DNA of 64,000 nucleotides from Dichloromethanomonas sp964477085 (GTDB lineage Bacteria > Bacillota > Desulfitobacteriia > Desulfitobacteriales > Syntrophobotulaceae). Shown in pieces: positions 17,886 to 26,717 of the stretch (positions are counted from its first letter, which is position 1; the number at the start of each line of letters is the position of its first letter). The notes beneath the pieces were generated by a model. It ran no database searches and was not told the origin of the DNA. It saw only the letters and a program-made list of their open reading frames with translations. The stretch is from the NCBI GenBank assembly GCA_964477085.1, contig CAYZDF010000005.1:1-64000 (forward strand), given 5' to 3'. The position numbers and the translations under genes are program-made.

Positions 17886-18668
17886 TTAATCTTTAAGGAA
17901 TCTGTTAACTTTACTCTTATCTATCTCAGCGATCTCAGCAATTTTCCTGATTGATAAACCTGATTGCTCTTTGAATTGTATAATGATTTCTCGCAGAACT
18001 GTTCTTGGTACTGTATCCTCACTTTTTATCTGCCTGTTACCTAGTATCTCAAGGAATAACTTCTTCGCCTCGTTCTCATCCAGGGAGTCCTTTTCATCAA
18101 GGTCAAGATAAGACTCAGACGATTCGAAATTCATAAATTCAACAAATAGTTTCTTAGCTTTCTGTGGCTGTTGGTCAAATAACTCTAGTATGATCTCCTT
18201 ATCAACGATAGGGTGCCTGGGGACTTCTTGGTTGACATAAGCATGGTAGGAACTCCATGGGTATTCTCTGATATCATTAACTATTCCAGCTTTGAGAGGA
18301 TTTCGATGAATATACCTGGCTAAGGAAAGTAAATAGCTATCACTACCAACCACTTCGCTTCGGAAACGGTCCTGAAACAAATGACCAACGCGCTTATATT
18401 TTTTATTGAAATAATGAACATAACTAACATTTATTTTTTGCATAATTCTAGCTATCTCTTCCATTTCTTCTTTAATCAACAGATGGACATGATTGTCCAT
18501 GAAACAATAGGCTAATAAAAGGAAAGCATCATTTTGCTTTTTGAAGTATAGTGTCTGTAAAAATCTGTCTTTATCCTCAGCATCAAGGAATATATCTTTC
18601 CTTTCATTTCCTCGAATCATGACATGGTAGTATCCAGTATCACTTTTTAATCTTTGAATTCTCGGCAT
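17886..18668 (-). CDS. IS200-like / REP-associated tyrosine transposase (RAYT)
   Basis: 260 residues. Y1 transposase core with GYYHVMIRGN at the N-terminus, the HUH motif NHVHLL (His60 and His62), and a conserved YIHRNP segment holding the likely nucleophile tyrosine. A C-terminal helix-turn-helix (SGLSIRKIAEIAEIDKSKV) is typical of long RAYT proteins. The gene is intact and flanked by inverted palindromic GAGACAA repeats that carry a shared AGAACCGTCCCC core. RAYTs are usually domesticated, single-copy genes that act on REP DNA. Confidence 0.9.
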   Translation of the reverse strand: MPRIQRLKSDTGYYHVMIRGNERKDIFLDAEDKDRFLQTLYFKKQNDAFLLLAYCFMDNHVHLLIKEEMEEIARIMQKINVSYVHYFNKKYKRVGHLFQDRFRSEVVGSDSYLLSLARYIHRNPLKAGIVNDIREYPWSSYHAYVNQEVPRHPIVDKEIILELFDQQPQKAKKLFVEFMNFESSESYLDLDEKDSLDENEAKKLFLEILGNRQIKSEDTVPRTVLREIIIQFKEQSGLSIRKIAEIAEIDKSKVNRFLKD

Positions 18669-18768
18669 TATTCATCACCAAGAACATTGTAAGTTGGATA
18701 TATTTTCCATGTCAACAAAAACCTACAAATTTTATTTAAAGTCTTTGATTTAAAAAAACAAGATAAAA

Positions 18769-18876
18769 ATGAGACAAAGGGAGACAAAAGAACCGTCCCC
18801 TTGTCTCACCTCACCCTTGTCTCACTTGTCTCAGTCCCCTTGTCTCAGTCTCACCCTTGTCTCACTTGTCTCAGTC
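18769..18876. repeat. REP-like repeat array, right flank of the RAYT gene
   Basis: A palindromic core, GAGACAAAAGAACCGTCCCC then TTGTCTC (18781-18807), is followed by a cluster of CCTTGTCTCA-type units to about 18876. The core is in opposite orientation to the left flank. No terminator-type stem with T-run was found for the CWB2 gene that ends at 18884; this array may fill that role. Confidence 0.8.
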
Positions 18877-18883
18877 TTTGTTG

Positions 18884-20536
18884 TCAGATCTTTTGATTAT
18901 TAAGTATAGTTTTAATCTTGATGATACTTCTGTCAGTTATGGCTGAAGGACCGCCGATGGCTTCAAGTTGTACGTTACTGGGTAGTGTTTGAATGTACTT
19001 TTCTGTGGTTGAACCCGTTCCTGGACCGTCGGGTGAGATGAGGAGAATCGGTGAACCAGTCTTGGATGCCAGAGCAGCACCTGCTAAAGCATCAGGAAAG
19101 TTGTTTCCTGTTACCAGGAAAATCTTCATGATGTCAGGGTATAATCCTTGAAGAATTTGGGTTGATGTTTCATAGCGGTCTTTTCCAGAAAATCGTGTAA
19201 TATTTTCCTGAGTTAAACCGGTTACTTCCTGTACCTTCTGGACGAGTTCGGATGAAACAACTTGTTCCCCGCCGGCGACGTATACGAAACTCGGGCTTAA
19301 GTTTCTTAGAACACCTTCTGTTGACTCTGGAAGTTTGTCTTTATCCACGAGCAGTAAGGGGTAACTCTCAGCTGCAGCCGCTGAAGCCAGACTTAGGGCA
19401 TCTGGGAAGTTGCAGCCGGTAGCGATCGCTACTCCACTGGCTTGGGGAAATTGGGCAGCGATCAAAGCAGCAGTCTCAAACCTGTCCTTCCCTGCTATCC
19501 TCTGGAAATCATCAGTCCAGTAAAGTAATTCCTTCAGTTGATTTTCCACATGATCGGAGATAGCTGATTTACCTCCGAGGATAATGATTTTGAGGGGCTT
19601 TAATCGGAGTAAAGCTTCTTGAACTCTAGGATCGAGGCTATTGCTTGGTGTGATTAGGATGGGTGCATTATACTTCTTGGCTAAAGATGCTCCGGCCAAG
19701 GCATCTGGGAAATCCTCAGACTTGGCAATAACTACGGTTTCGGTACCATATGGCCACCCTTGTTCTGCTATCTTTACCGTTGTATCAATACGGTCTGTAC
19801 CCGAAATTCTTGGCACCGTTTGCAGTAAAGCTAATTCTGCACTACTGAATACAGGAGCAGCCATCTTGTAAGCAGCATAATGAATTGGCTGAGGCGTGTT
19901 CCAGGTTACGCCCTTCGATGGTACTGTTCCTGCCGGCAAAGAAGATTTGGGAACCGGCGTAATGCGAACAGGTGTGACAACACCCTTGTGAAATTCTTTA
20001 GCAATCAAATCAAGAATCTTATCCTGGTATGCTATTCTGCCCGCAGCTGCTGCATTATTGGGATTATTGCGTGTTGACCAGGTATTGTAAGCCCAGATGG
20101 CAAAGTACCAGTTCTCAAGCTTGGCCTTGTCACCATCTCCTATCTGCGGTGTCATATTCCACTTAGAGATAAGGACGTCTGCGCCATAAGCAATGTTGAA
20201 TTCTATATCATTTTTTAATTTACTGACGAAAGCAGTATCTGCAGGGTTATAGGTTCCAACCTGCATAATACCAAGATAAGGTGTTCGGCTGGCATAGTTG
20301 GCAACCACGTTTCCGTTACTATCCCATTGACGCCATCCTGATTCAACATAAGCGATAGCTTTGAGAATCTCGGCGGGAACTTGCTTTTCTTGAGCAACTT
20401 TATCAAAGATCTTGGCTATCTCTTCCAAAGAGGGGTTTTGTCCAGCATTGGCCGCACGAGGAATACCGGGTAATACCAGGCAAACAATGAGGAGTATAGT
20501 AAGAATCATTTTTAAATTTCTTTTCTGATTACTCAT
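18884..20536 (-). CDS. Secreted wall protein: lysozyme-like domain plus three CWB2 repeats
   Basis: 550 residues. Signal peptide about 1-31. Residues 35-190 resemble the GH23/SLT lysozyme-like fold: AIAYVESGWRQW carries the candidate catalytic Glu and LGIMQVG follows. Residues 240-550 hold three cell-wall-binding type 2 repeats, each with a R-x-x-T/S-A opening and FPDALAGA or FPDALSLA signature. CWB2 modules bind an anionic wall polymer; the enzyme domain would cut peptidoglycan. Its paralogue lies 353 bases upstream. GGAGG lies close before the ATG. Enzymatic activity is inferred from fold only. Confidence 0.9.
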   Translation of the reverse strand: MSNQKRNLKMILTILLIVCLVLPGIPRAANAGQNPSLEEIAKIFDKVAQEKQVPAEILKAIAYVESGWRQWDSNGNVVANYASRTPYLGIMQVGTYNPADTAFVSKLKNDIEFNIAYGADVLISKWNMTPQIGDGDKAKLENWYFAIWAYNTWSTRNNPNNAAAAGRIAYQDKILDLIAKEFHKGVVTPVRITPVPKSSLPAGTVPSKGVTWNTPQPIHYAAYKMAAPVFSSAELALLQTVPRISGTDRIDTTVKIAEQGWPYGTETVVIAKSEDFPDALAGASLAKKYNAPILITPSNSLDPRVQEALLRLKPLKIIILGGKSAISDHVENQLKELLYWTDDFQRIAGKDRFETAALIAAQFPQASGVAIATGCNFPDALSLASAAAAESYPLLLVDKDKLPESTEGVLRNLSPSFVYVAGGEQVVSSELVQKVQEVTGLTQENITRFSGKDRYETSTQILQGLYPDIMKIFLVTGNNFPDALAGAALASKTGSPILLISPDGPGTGSTTEKYIQTLPSNVQLEAIGGPSAITDRSIIKIKTILNNQKI

Positions 20537-20888
20537 TTTGCCTCCATAAATTATAAATAAGATGATTAAAGATGGTAATAATCGAAATCAACACGTAGCA
20601 GAATTAAACCTTATCCGTTAAGCCTGGGATAAACATTTAACATAAAATATTCGTTATTAACAACTGATTTCCTTTAATCAATTATTTCCAACTCTTAATC
20701 CATACTGAGTTGTCATCGGAATACTTGTCTGGTATAACGTATTCACGGTTGTAAAGAATGTGCCGGTATATGCCAGTGTCTTCTATTGTTTGTCAAAAAA
20801 ATGCCCAGCTAAGTGTGATAACTTGGTCGGGCATTGTCTGGCTCTTAATGATTCTTGGTTATAAGGCTTTGCTCTTTGATTATTGTTG
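20537..20888. other. Intergenic region between the two CWB2 genes
   Basis: 352 bases holding the terminator of the upstream CWB2 gene (20795-20835) and, presumably, a promoter for the downstream one. AT-rich; no gene seen. Confidence 0.6.
20795..20835 (-). terminator. Terminator after the second CWB2 gene
   Basis: On the minus strand AATGCCC pairs with GGGCATT around an imperfect inner stem (ACTT/AAGT), followed by a run of seven T. Confidence 0.88.
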
Positions 20889-22538
20889 CTAAATATGTTT
20901 AAGTAAATATCTCACCTGCTTAACGGTGTCTTCGGTGATATTGCTTTCTCCGCCAATGACTTTAAGATTGGTAGATGCCGGCATAGTTCTTAGATATTGC
21001 TCTGTCGGACCATTGATAGTGAAACCCAGTGGGGAAACGAGTAATAGACACGCATTTCGTGTCGCTGCTAAAGCACCAGCTGCCAAAGGGTCAGTATAAC
21101 TTTGTCCGGTAGCAATAAAGATTTCCTCTGTTCTGGGGTAGAAGGTCTGGGCGATTTTCACAGAAGTCTCATACCGGTTACTGCCTTGAATTCTAACGAT
21201 GCTTTCATTAGAAGCACCTGATATCTGAGCAATCTGTTCAACGACTTTGGTCGATACGGCCGCTTCTCCTCCGGCAATATATAACTTATTGGGCAAGAGC
21301 TGCTGAATCATATTTTTAGTCACTTCGGGTATTTCTTGAGATGTGACCAATAAAAGCGGCATATCCCCACTGGCTGCAGCTGAAGCAAGGCTTAAAGCAT
21401 CAGGAAAATCCATACCGGTAGCGACAGCTAATCCATTTTCTTTGGGGAATTGCTGAGCGATCAGGGCTGATGTCTCAAATCTGTTCTGTCCGGCAATTCT
21501 CTCAATCGTACTTTCCCAATAAAGAACCTCATCCAGCTTACTCTCGACTGCACTGCTGACTGCACCTTCTCCGCCGAGAATGATAGCCTTAAGTGGTTTA
21601 AGTTTTTGAAGGACTTCAATAACCTCTTCGTTTAGTTCATTGGGATCCGTTATCAGAATGGGTGCATTATTCATCTTTGCCAGGGGCACACCGGATAAAG
21701 CATCCGGAAAATCGTCGGAACGTGTAATAATCACGGTCTCAGTGCCATAGGGCCAACCGTCTAAAGCGATTTGATTAACGGTATCAATCCTGTTCTGTCC
21801 CGCGATTCGGTAATAGGACCCAAGCGCAGCTCCACGGCTGGGGTCATCCCCGACACCAACATTTAAATCACCCAGAATATATGGTTCAGGTGTATTCCAG
21901 GTCTGACTTTTCTTAGGTACAGTCCCTAAGGGAATAAGCTCCGGCGGGATGGGCGTGATCTGAACGGCTGTTACCACTCCTGAGTAATACTCGGTGGCTG
22001 CTTTTCTTATAATGGCATCCTGGTAGGCCACTTTCCCCCGGGCCGCTGCATTATTGGGATTATTGACCGTCCCCCAGCTGTTATAAGCCCAAAGGGCGAA
22101 ATACCAATTCTCCAGCTTGTTACGGTCTCCATCTCCGATCTTGGGAACCATGTTCCACTTAGCATTCAAGAGGTCAGCACCGTATGCAATATTGAAATCA
22201 ATATCATATTTCAATTTATTTACGAGTTCGGTATCGTCGGGATTATAGCTGGTTACCTGCATAATTCCTAGTCCTGGACGCGGTCCGGCATTATTGGTCA
22301 CGACGTTGCCATTCTTGTCAAATTGTCTCCAACCTGTCTCGCAAAAAGCAATAGCCTTCAAAATAACACTGGGTATACCCTTTGATCGGGATATAATCTC
22401 TATTTTACGCGCAGTTTCTTCTAAGGATGGATTCTGATAAGCCTGAATCTCAGCCCCCTGGATGGGACTGGCGTAAAAGGGCAAAACCAAAAGCACTGCC
22501 AGCAGAACTACCAGCAACCTTGGTTTTCTTTTAGACAT
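20889..22538 (-). CDS. Secreted wall protein: lysozyme-like domain plus three CWB2 repeats (paralogue)
   Basis: 549 residues, collinear with the protein at 18884-20536 over its whole length. Signal peptide about 1-28. The lysozyme-like part has AIAFCETGWRQF with the candidate Glu, then LGIMQVTSYN. Three CWB2 repeats follow with FPDALSGVPLAK, FPDALSLASAA, and in the last repeat YTDPLAAGALAA. The third repeat's FPDAL is degenerate. GGAGAGA precedes the ATG. A likely local gene duplication; divergence is spread evenly, which suggests both copies are kept for use. Confidence 0.9.
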   Translation of the reverse strand: MSKRKPRLLVVLLAVLLVLPFYASPIQGAEIQAYQNPSLEETARKIEIISRSKGIPSVILKAIAFCETGWRQFDKNGNVVTNNAGPRPGLGIMQVTSYNPDDTELVNKLKYDIDFNIAYGADLLNAKWNMVPKIGDGDRNKLENWYFALWAYNSWGTVNNPNNAAARGKVAYQDAIIRKAATEYYSGVVTAVQITPIPPELIPLGTVPKKSQTWNTPEPYILGDLNVGVGDDPSRGAALGSYYRIAGQNRIDTVNQIALDGWPYGTETVIITRSDDFPDALSGVPLAKMNNAPILITDPNELNEEVIEVLQKLKPLKAIILGGEGAVSSAVESKLDEVLYWESTIERIAGQNRFETSALIAQQFPKENGLAVATGMDFPDALSLASAAASGDMPLLLVTSQEIPEVTKNMIQQLLPNKLYIAGGEAAVSTKVVEQIAQISGASNESIVRIQGSNRYETSVKIAQTFYPRTEEIFIATGQSYTDPLAAGALAATRNACLLLVSPLGFTINGPTEQYLRTMPASTNLKVIGGESNITEDTVKQVRYLLKHI

Positions 22539-22610
22539 CTTACTCTCTCCTTCAAAATTATACTATTAAGCTGGACACTCAATCGCAGAAACCATAAAGT
22601 TGAACAAATA

Positions 22611-22644
22611 ATAACAACTTAAGAGTTATATCTTAAGTTGTTAT
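22611..22644 (-). terminator. Inverted repeat after the 220-residue gene
   Basis: Perfect 14-base arms (ATAACAACTTAAGA and its complement) with a six-base loop, 35 bases past the stop at 22679. AT-rich, and only a broken T-run follows on the minus strand, so it may be a weak terminator. Confidence 0.6.
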
Positions 22645-22678
22645 ATTTCGCCATTTTCTTATTATTTCCTGCCAAGGG

Positions 22679-23341
22679 TTAAATCACAGTTTCTCCCGTG
22701 ATCATCCATTTGGAATCTATCTTAACAAGATTAGCTCTGACATGAACGAAGTGTTCGAACTTTTCACCGACAGGATATTCTTCATCGAGATCAAAATCAC
22801 TGACTGTATACCTATAGATGGCGTTGACTGTCGCTGAATATTTATCAGCTGATTCAATATCCACATCATCAAAACTCACATCACTGACATATAGACCTAT
22901 TCCTTTAGAGATATACTTTTCAGCTTTTCTAATATGACTTTCCATAATCTCCCCAGTGTAAGCACTGCCAATAGTTGATCTGAAAGTTGGCATATCCTTA
23001 ACCTTCCAGGCATCAAACAGGATCCCTAGTGCCTGTTTATAATCTGAAACAATTCTGTCTTGTTCTGTTATGCTTATAGCAATTGAATTCTTATCCTGAT
23101 CGCTGACGGAATTGTCCCCGGTCAGACTTCCTATCCCTGCATCATGCCCTTTAATATTGGGATCAGGCAGTTCATATTTGGGAATATCAGCTTTCATAGC
23201 ATTGACTTTCGCTGCATTTTCTTTCTCCGGTTGGTTTACACCCGGTTGAATACTTGATCCCAAATACATATGTCCCACAAAACCCAAAGCAATACCCAAA
23301 CAAAATATTAAGATAGTCAGAAGCCAATACGTTTTACGCAT
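22679..23341 (-). CDS. Membrane-anchored extracellular protein, unknown
   Basis: 220 residues. One N-terminal membrane span (about 6-26), a polar linker to about residue 85, then a domain of about 125 residues with the pattern of an NTF2-like/SnoaL fold: alternating helices, then strands ending VHVRANLVKIDSKWMITGE. That terminal W-x-I pattern is common in NTF2-like lipoprotein partners. I do not recognise a named family. It lies between CWB2 genes and another membrane-anchored unknown, so an envelope role is likely. Confidence 0.7.
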   Translation of the reverse strand: MRKTYWLLTILIFCLGIALGFVGHMYLGSSIQPGVNQPEKENAAKVNAMKADIPKYELPDPNIKGHDAGIGSLTGDNSVSDQDKNSIAISITEQDRIVSDYKQALGILFDAWKVKDMPTFRSTIGSAYTGEIMESHIRKAEKYISKGIGLYVSDVSFDDVDIESADKYSATVNAIYRYTVSDFDLDEEYPVGEKFEHFVHVRANLVKIDSKWMITGETVI

Positions 23342-23458
23342 TAAATCACAAGCCCCTCAAAATAAAAATTTATTACCATTATTTCCTTATCAAGGGGTTT
23401 TTAAACATCTTTCTTTCGACTTCTTATCTCGGGAACTATCCTAGAGATGACCACATAT

Positions 23459-23510
23459 AAAAAATGTTATCCGATTCTTCAGGGAGGTACTGAAGGGGAT
23501 AACATTTTTT
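23459..23510 (-). terminator. Strong bidirectional terminator
   Basis: Fourteen-base perfect arms AAAAAATGTTATCC (23459-23472) and its complement (23497-23510), with an inner CTTCAG/CTGAAG stem. It has T-runs on both strands. It serves the gene ending at 23682 on the minus strand and fills the otherwise gene-free region 23342-23681. Confidence 0.85.
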
Positions 23511-23681
23511 ATCATTTTAGTTATTTTTATTATTTACTTTTGAAATCTTTTAGATACACCTTATTCCTTTTGATCCAGATCAGATCGGTGACACACATAT
23601 ATTTTGGAAAATACCTATATTTATTTTTTCCCCAGTCGCCCTAGACTCTCATAACGTCCCTGTAAAACCGGAGAAATAGAT

Positions 23682-24416
23682 CTATTCCGAGCGTTTGGTT
23701 GAGAATGGTGTAGCTCCGTACACTTTGGAGCTCATATCATCTCTGAATAGGTGTGTATCCAGATCGTGGATTTCGAGGTGGAACTGCTCTATCCTTATCT
23801 TGTCTTTGGTATCGAAAGCATCTACTCCTCGGTTGAGTAGATTCCGGAGATAGACATCAAAGGTGGCAGCCTGATTGGAATTTACCTCGTTTTCCATCTG
23901 TTTTTCCCACAGAGTCTTGTGGAAAATGATATACTTCTTGATATCCGATTCATTCATCTGAGGACCAGCAGTGATCCCAAAGAGATAACCATCAACATAT
24001 TGATGAATATTCCAGGAAGCTCCGAAGGCCAGTGTTCTGGCTGCATCACTTAATGCTCCTTCGGTAAAATAATCTTCAATCGATGGAGCAAGGTTGATGA
24101 GGCTTAAATCTGGCTCCCTGTACTTCTTCATACCAGCGGTATCTGTCCCAGAGTTGGGAGTTGTATCGGGCTTAGTCGCTGTTCCCCCAGTAGTTGGAGC
24201 AGAGTTCTCTCCGCCAGGAGATGCCTTATTATCTCCCGCTTTTGGATCGGCATAATTAACGGGCGGGGTTTGGATTACGACCTGATCTTCGGGAACATCG
24301 GCCTGCCCACGGAATACTTTCCAAGCTGTGGGTCCATAAATACCGCCAACAATGATTGCCCCTGCAAGAACAATCGCTCCCGACAGGGTCAATACGCTTT
24401 TGCGGCTAAAGTTCAT
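23682..24416 (-). CDS. Membrane-anchored protein with Pro/Thr/Gly linker, unknown
   Basis: 244 residues. One N-terminal span (about 8-30). A low-complexity linker rich in P, G, T and N occupies about 48-100, then a soluble domain of about 140 residues follows, mostly helical, with no motif I recognise. AGGAGGG precedes the ATG. An extracellular domain held off the membrane by the linker is the likely layout. Upstream are three 10-base-spaced direct repeats that may regulate it. Confidence 0.7.
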   Translation of the reverse strand: MNFSRKSVLTLSGAIVLAGAIIVGGIYGPTAWKVFRGQADVPEDQVVIQTPPVNYADPKAGDNKASPGGENSAPTTGGTATKPDTTPNSGTDTAGMKKYREPDLSLINLAPSIEDYFTEGALSDAARTLAFGASWNIHQYVDGYLFGITAGPQMNESDIKKYIIFHKTLWEKQMENEVNSNQAATFDVYLRNLLNRGVDAFDTKDKIRIEQFHLEIHDLDTHLFRDDMSSKVYGATPFSTKRSE

Positions 24417-24509
24417 TTTTTTCCCTCCTAACTAAAGGTATTTTCTGTATAAGATTACCAATAATTAGGAGAAAAGCTTGTCGCATTGGGGCTGTCCAAA
24501 CGTCTATTT

Positions 24510-24534
24510 TCCGTTACAGTCCGTTATTATCCGT
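24510..24534 (-). promoter_or_regulatory. Three direct repeats TCCGT/ACGGA at exact 10-base spacing
   Basis: On the plus strand TCCGT occurs at 24510, 24520 and 24530, each with a similar flank (TTAYA). One helical turn spacing is typical of response-regulator or activator sites. It lies about 95-120 bases upstream of the gene starting at 24416. Confidence 0.45.
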
Positions 24535-24622
24535 CATTATCCTCAATGTGCGACCAAAACCAGGCATTTTGAGTAGATGTTTCATCAATATGCTCTAAAT
24601 ATTGTCCAAAGAATAATCCTGC

Positions 24623-25615
24623 TTACTGATTATGATACTTACCGTCAGCAGTCTTTGAAGTTGGAATTTCTTGATTACTGGTGAAGGCTGAAAGATAGTC
24701 TGATGCTCGGGAAATAAGTCTTAATTCGTGACCTTCAAGCTCATATCGATTTACGAGGTCTACCAAATATTTAATCAACCTCTCGCCGACTTCTTCGTGC
24801 CGAAGTGCAAATTCGATAGTCGCTCTGACAAATCCAAGTTTGTCCCCAACATCATATCTCTTCCCCTCAAAATGATAAGCTAAAACATCCTGCTGCCTGC
24901 TCAACTTTAGAATCGCATCGGTTAATTGGATCTCTCCTCCTCTGCCGGGCGGGAGGTCAGCGATAATATCAAGGATCTCCGGGTTAAGAATGTAACGTCC
25001 CATGATAGCCAGCGGACAATCCGGGGCCTCTTCAATGGACGGTTTTTCTATCATATTATTGGACTTGTAGAGTCTGGGCGAAACCTTGCTTCCATCTACA
25101 ATACCGTATTTGGAGACATCAATTCGAGGTACTTCCTGCACACCAATAATATTACTTTCATAGAGTTCGTAGTACCGGATCATCTGCTTAAGACAGGGTT
25201 CTGCTGAGTAAATGACGTCATCACCCAAGAGGACAGCAAAAGGCTCATTTCCTATGAATCTTCTTGCACTGTAAATGGCGTGACCTAAGCCAAGTGCCTC
25301 TTTTTGACGAACATAATGAATATCGACCATGTCTGCGATGTTTTTTACCATGTCCAGAAGCTCTAATTTATCACTTTTTTCTAAGAAAACTTCCAGCTCC
25401 ACTGAGCGATCAAAGTGATCTTCAATGGCTCTTTTATTTCTTCCGGTAACAATGATGACATCTTCAATACCTGATTGTACCGCTTCCTCAATAATATACT
25501 GGATCGTTGGTTTATCAACGATAGGAAGCATTTCCTTGGGTTGAGCTTTGGTTGCAGGAAGAAATCTTGTCCCCAAACCTGCAGCAGGTATGACTGCTTT
25601 GCGAATTTTGCTCAA
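24623..25615 (-). CDS. galU: UTP-glucose-1-phosphate uridylyltransferase
   Basis: 330 residues. Nucleotidyltransferase motif AAGLGTRFLPATKAQPKEMLPI at the N-terminus, then VDKPTIQYIIEEAV, FAVLLGDDV near residue 130, and EKPSIEEAP near 190, all typical of bacterial GalU. TTG start with AGGAGG upstream. Product UDP-glucose feeds the polysaccharide, teichoic acid and the UgtP-type glycolipid enzyme encoded at 28681. A terminator for the next gene lies between it and clpP, so it is separately transcribed. Confidence 0.95.
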   Translation of the reverse strand: MSKIRKAVIPAAGLGTRFLPATKAQPKEMLPIVDKPTIQYIIEEAVQSGIEDVIIVTGRNKRAIEDHFDRSVELEVFLEKSDKLELLDMVKNIADMVDIHYVRQKEALGLGHAIYSARRFIGNEPFAVLLGDDVIYSAEPCLKQMIRYYELYESNIIGVQEVPRIDVSKYGIVDGSKVSPRLYKSNNMIEKPSIEEAPDCPLAIMGRYILNPEILDIIADLPPGRGGEIQLTDAILKLSRQQDVLAYHFEGKRYDVGDKLGFVRATIEFALRHEEVGERLIKYLVDLVNRYELEGHELRLISRASDYLSAFTSNQEIPTSKTADGKYHNQ

Positions 25616-25703
25616 GATACTTCCTCCTTTTATTCGTTTTACTTTATGTTTATCACTACTCTAAGTAGTATGACAGGTTTTGTTGAATTTTATGAAATTT
25701 AAA

Positions 25704-25725
25704 AAGCGCAGACTTACCTGCGCTT
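25704..25725 (-). terminator. Terminator after clpP
   Basis: Perfect eight-base stem AAGCGCAG/CTGCGCTT with a six-base loop. On the minus strand a T-rich tract follows. Confidence 0.85.
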
Positions 25726-25855
25726 CTCTGTCTTTTAATGATGAATGGAAATTCAAACGATGTTTTTGTTTAGCTTATTTCCCATAAAAACTTAGAACAT
25801 TGATTCCAAATATTTAAATACTGTTTAGATTGGCCTGTCTAACTGGAATTGGATT

Positions 25856-26479
25856 TTATTTCAGTTTCTTTTTAGGATCAAGCGTCGCGGCTTTCTCTAA
25901 TATCTGGTCGACCAGACCATATTCCTGTGCTTCCTCTGCAGACATATAGTAATCACGATCGGTGTCTTTTTCAATTCTCTCCAAAGGCTGTCCTGTTCTT
26001 TCACTTAAAATCTTATTGAGTTTAGCTTTAATCTTAAGTAATTGCTTGGCATGTATTTCAATTTCCGTTGCCTGACCGGAGAGACCCGAACCAGCGATCA
26101 ACGGTTGATGGATAAGAATCTCAGAATTAGGCAAAGCCGTACGTTTACCTTTAGCACCGGCAGCCAACAGGAAAGCTCCCATGCTGGCAGCCATTCCGAC
26201 GCAGATGGTTTGAACATCAGTTCCGATGTATTGCATTGTATCATAAATAGCCATTCCAGCAGTAATTGATCCACCAGGACTGTTAATATAAAGGAAAATG
26301 TCCTTCTCCGGATCTTCAGCGTATAAGAATAACATCTGTGCGATAACAACGTTGGCCACAGCGTCATCGATAGGCCCACCCAAGAAGATGATGCGATCTT
26401 TAAGAAGTCTGGAATAGATATCATAAGAACGCTCACCGCGGTTGGTTTGTTCAACGACCATTGGAATTAAATAACTCAT
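25856..26479 (-). CDS. clpP: ATP-dependent Clp protease proteolytic subunit
   Basis: 207 residues. N-terminal MSYLIPMVVEQTNRGERSYD is the mature ClpP hallmark. Catalytic triad: Ser99 in GMAASMGAF, His124 in LIHQP, Asp near residue 172 in KDTDRD. I place the start at ATG 26479, eight bases after GGGGG; a TTG at 26494 would add five atypical residues. No clpX or tig gene is adjacent, unlike the usual tig-clpP-clpX order, so this is probably an additional ClpP copy. Confidence 0.93.
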   Translation of the reverse strand: MSYLIPMVVEQTNRGERSYDIYSRLLKDRIIFLGGPIDDAVANVVIAQMLFLYAEDPEKDIFLYINSPGGSITAGMAIYDTMQYIGTDVQTICVGMAASMGAFLLAAGAKGKRTALPNSEILIHQPLIAGSGLSGQATEIEIHAKQLLKIKAKLNKILSERTGQPLERIEKDTDRDYYMSAEEAQEYGLVDQILEKAATLDPKKKLK

Positions 26480-26717
26480 GCTCATTACCCCCAAAGTATT
26501 CTAGATAGTATTATTGGATATTCTTATTTTAGTACAAAGGTCAATAAAGGTCAAATATTTCGTGCTCATATTTGAATTTTTTCTTTTATTTTTTTTTTGA
26601 TACAACTATAAACTTACCATTCCACAACTAACTTAAACATCCTTTTCAAACTGCATATTATTCACTCCGCAGGGAAAAATATTTTCAGAAATTTATTAAG
26701 TTCTGGAGGTAAGGTTA

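Noticed and set aside
23447..23644. Plus-strand ORF of 65 codons
   Set aside because: It starts at a terminator hairpin, consists largely of T-rich phenylalanine/tyrosine codons and lacks a ribosome site.
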